A stretch of 6,058 nt of DNA. It comes from Candidatus Hydrogenedentota bacterium (GTDB lineage Bacteria; Spirochaetota; Leptospiria; Turneriellales; J094). Position numbers and translations under genes: made by a program. The stretch covers positions 1-6,058 of the forward strand of contig RFJE01000381.1 of NCBI GenBank assembly GCA_003695005.1, read 5' to 3'. This document shows positions 5,454 through 6,058 of the stretch, in pieces (positions within the stretch are counted from its first letter, which is position 1; the number at the start of each line of letters is the position of its first letter). Under the pieces are notes generated by a model that saw nothing but the letters and a program-made list of their open reading frames with translations, searched no databases and had not been told where the DNA came from.

Positions 5454-6058
5454 ATGAAAGTACGCAATGTGATTGAAAACACGTTAAACATTCTGCCAAA
5501 TGTGGCGGATATGGCACTACGGAACCCAAAAGTCGCATTAGAACTGCTACCATCGGCGTTTGAAGGGTTTGTTTTAGAAGAAGGTCGTGAGCATGACCAC
5601 ATGGAAATTCAAAATAAATGTCCAACAACATACACGTGGACTTACGAGGACATGAATGAGCAAAGCGACTATGGCAAAATTTACTCTGTTGCCAAAAGAA
5701 GACAGTGGAATGCGGAAGATCTGTCTTGGGATACAGATGTCGATCCATTGAACTTAGAAAAAGCTGTAATCCCCGAGCAACTTTTACCTGTCTATGGCAC
5801 GGAACTTTATCCAAAAGAAAATCGAGCCCGCGGGCAAATTATGCACAGCGCAGCTGCTTGGCTCTTGTCTCAGCTTTTACATGGAGAGCAAGGTGCTTTG
5901 CATGTATCTTGCCAAACCGTAGAAGTGAATCCACAAATGCAGGGGAAATTATATGGTGCGACACAAGTCATGGATGAAGCTCGGCATGTAGAAGTTTTTT
6001 ATCGCTACTTAAATGAAAAACTCGATAAGCTTTACACAGTGGATGATAACTTGTTTAC
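5454..6058 (+). CDS. Ferritin-like diiron-domain protein, 3' end outside window
   Basis: The frame is open from the ATG at 5454 to the window end (201 complete codons), starting MKVRNVIENTLNILPNV. An AGGGA (5445-5449) 4 nt upstream is a modest Shine-Dalgarno, and no earlier in-frame ATG lies nearby. Two features indicate a four-helix ferritin-like diiron fold: HGEQGAL (144-150), with E145 as a likely iron ligand, and 30 residues later MDEARHVEVFYRYL (173-186), with the classic E175xxH178 pair. The second half of the iron site would be past the window edge. This pattern is seen in ribonucleotide reductase R2-like, AurF-like N-oxygenase and related oxygenase families. The wording of the motifs recalls uncharacterised ferritin-like domain proteins of about 350-400 residues. 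The substrate cannot be told. GC content in sampled stretches (about 42-45%) is slightly above that of the minus-strand operon. It is divergent from glyA. Confidence 0.75.
   Translation, partial: MKVRNVIENTLNILPNVADMALRNPKVALELLPSAFEGFVLEEGREHDHMEIQNKCPTTYTWTYEDMNEQSDYGKIYSVAKRRQWNAEDLSWDTDVDPLNLEKAVIPEQLLPVYGTELYPKENRARGQIMHSAAAWLLSQLLHGEQGALHVSCQTVEVNPQMQGKLYGATQVMDEARHVEVFYRYLNEKLDKLYTVDDNLF

Noticed and set aside
5339..5602. Minus-strand open frame of 87 codons reaching into the intergenic region
   Set aside because: It overlaps the start of the plus-strand gene, has no Shine-Dalgarno or recognisable domain, and ends in AT-rich promoter-like DNA.
5452..5814. Minus-strand open frame of 120 codons opposite the ferritin-like gene
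   Set aside because: The plus strand carries clear diiron motifs in frame. The antisense product is a Cys/His-rich jumble typical of a shadow frame.
1..6058. CRISPR array, insertion sequence, tRNA or rRNA
   Set aside because: No regularly spaced repeats, transposase-like frames, terminal inverted repeats or conserved tRNA/rRNA segments were seen on either strand.

Overview
The window looks like an ordinary, densely packed stretch of chromosome from a moderately AT-rich Gram-negative bacterium. A lipid A type late acyltransferase (HX4E motif) points to an LPS-bearing outer membrane. A PhaR-type regulator suggests polyhydroxyalkanoate or acyl-CoA storage metabolism. The combination of PhaR, Ktr/Trk-type K+ uptake and a DEARH-type diiron protein is compatible with a deltaproteobacterial or Bdellovibrionota-like lineage, but that is a weak inference from protein flavour alone.

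Layout. Positions 5227 down to 1 hold five genes on the minus strand: glyA (serine hydroxymethyltransferase), a TrkH/KtrB K+ translocating subunit with an N-terminal membrane extension, a KtrA/TrkA NAD-binding gating subunit, an LpxL/HtrB-type acyltransferase, and the 5' part of a phaR-like regulator that leaves the window at base 1. The first four are separated by 1 nt, 10 nt and a 4-nt overlap, so they very probably form one transcription and translation unit. phaR follows after a 55-nt gap. That gap holds a consensus-like -35 (TTGACA), a TGC-N3-GCA inverted repeat resembling known PhaR operators, and a strong Shine-Dalgarno, so phaR may also have its own autoregulated promoter.

Positions 5228-5453 are a 226-bp divergent intergenic region with imperfect inverted and direct repeats near glyA and a very AT-rich part next to the plus-strand gene. 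From 5454 a plus-strand gene begins that encodes a ferritin-like diiron protein (E145, then E175xxH178). It runs off the right end.

How the genes work together. The two Ktr/Trk subunits form a regulated K+ uptake system in the inner membrane. The acyltransferase modifies the outer-membrane lipid anchor, GlyA feeds one-carbon and glycine metabolism, and PhaR probably controls storage-granule genes. Apart from the Ktr pair there is no obvious single pathway. I found no mobile element, CRISPR array, tRNA, rRNA or convincing intrinsic terminator. No clearly new system is evident. The most checkable novelties are the putative PhaR self-operator, the four-helix extension of the KtrB subunit, and the structured leader upstream of glyA.
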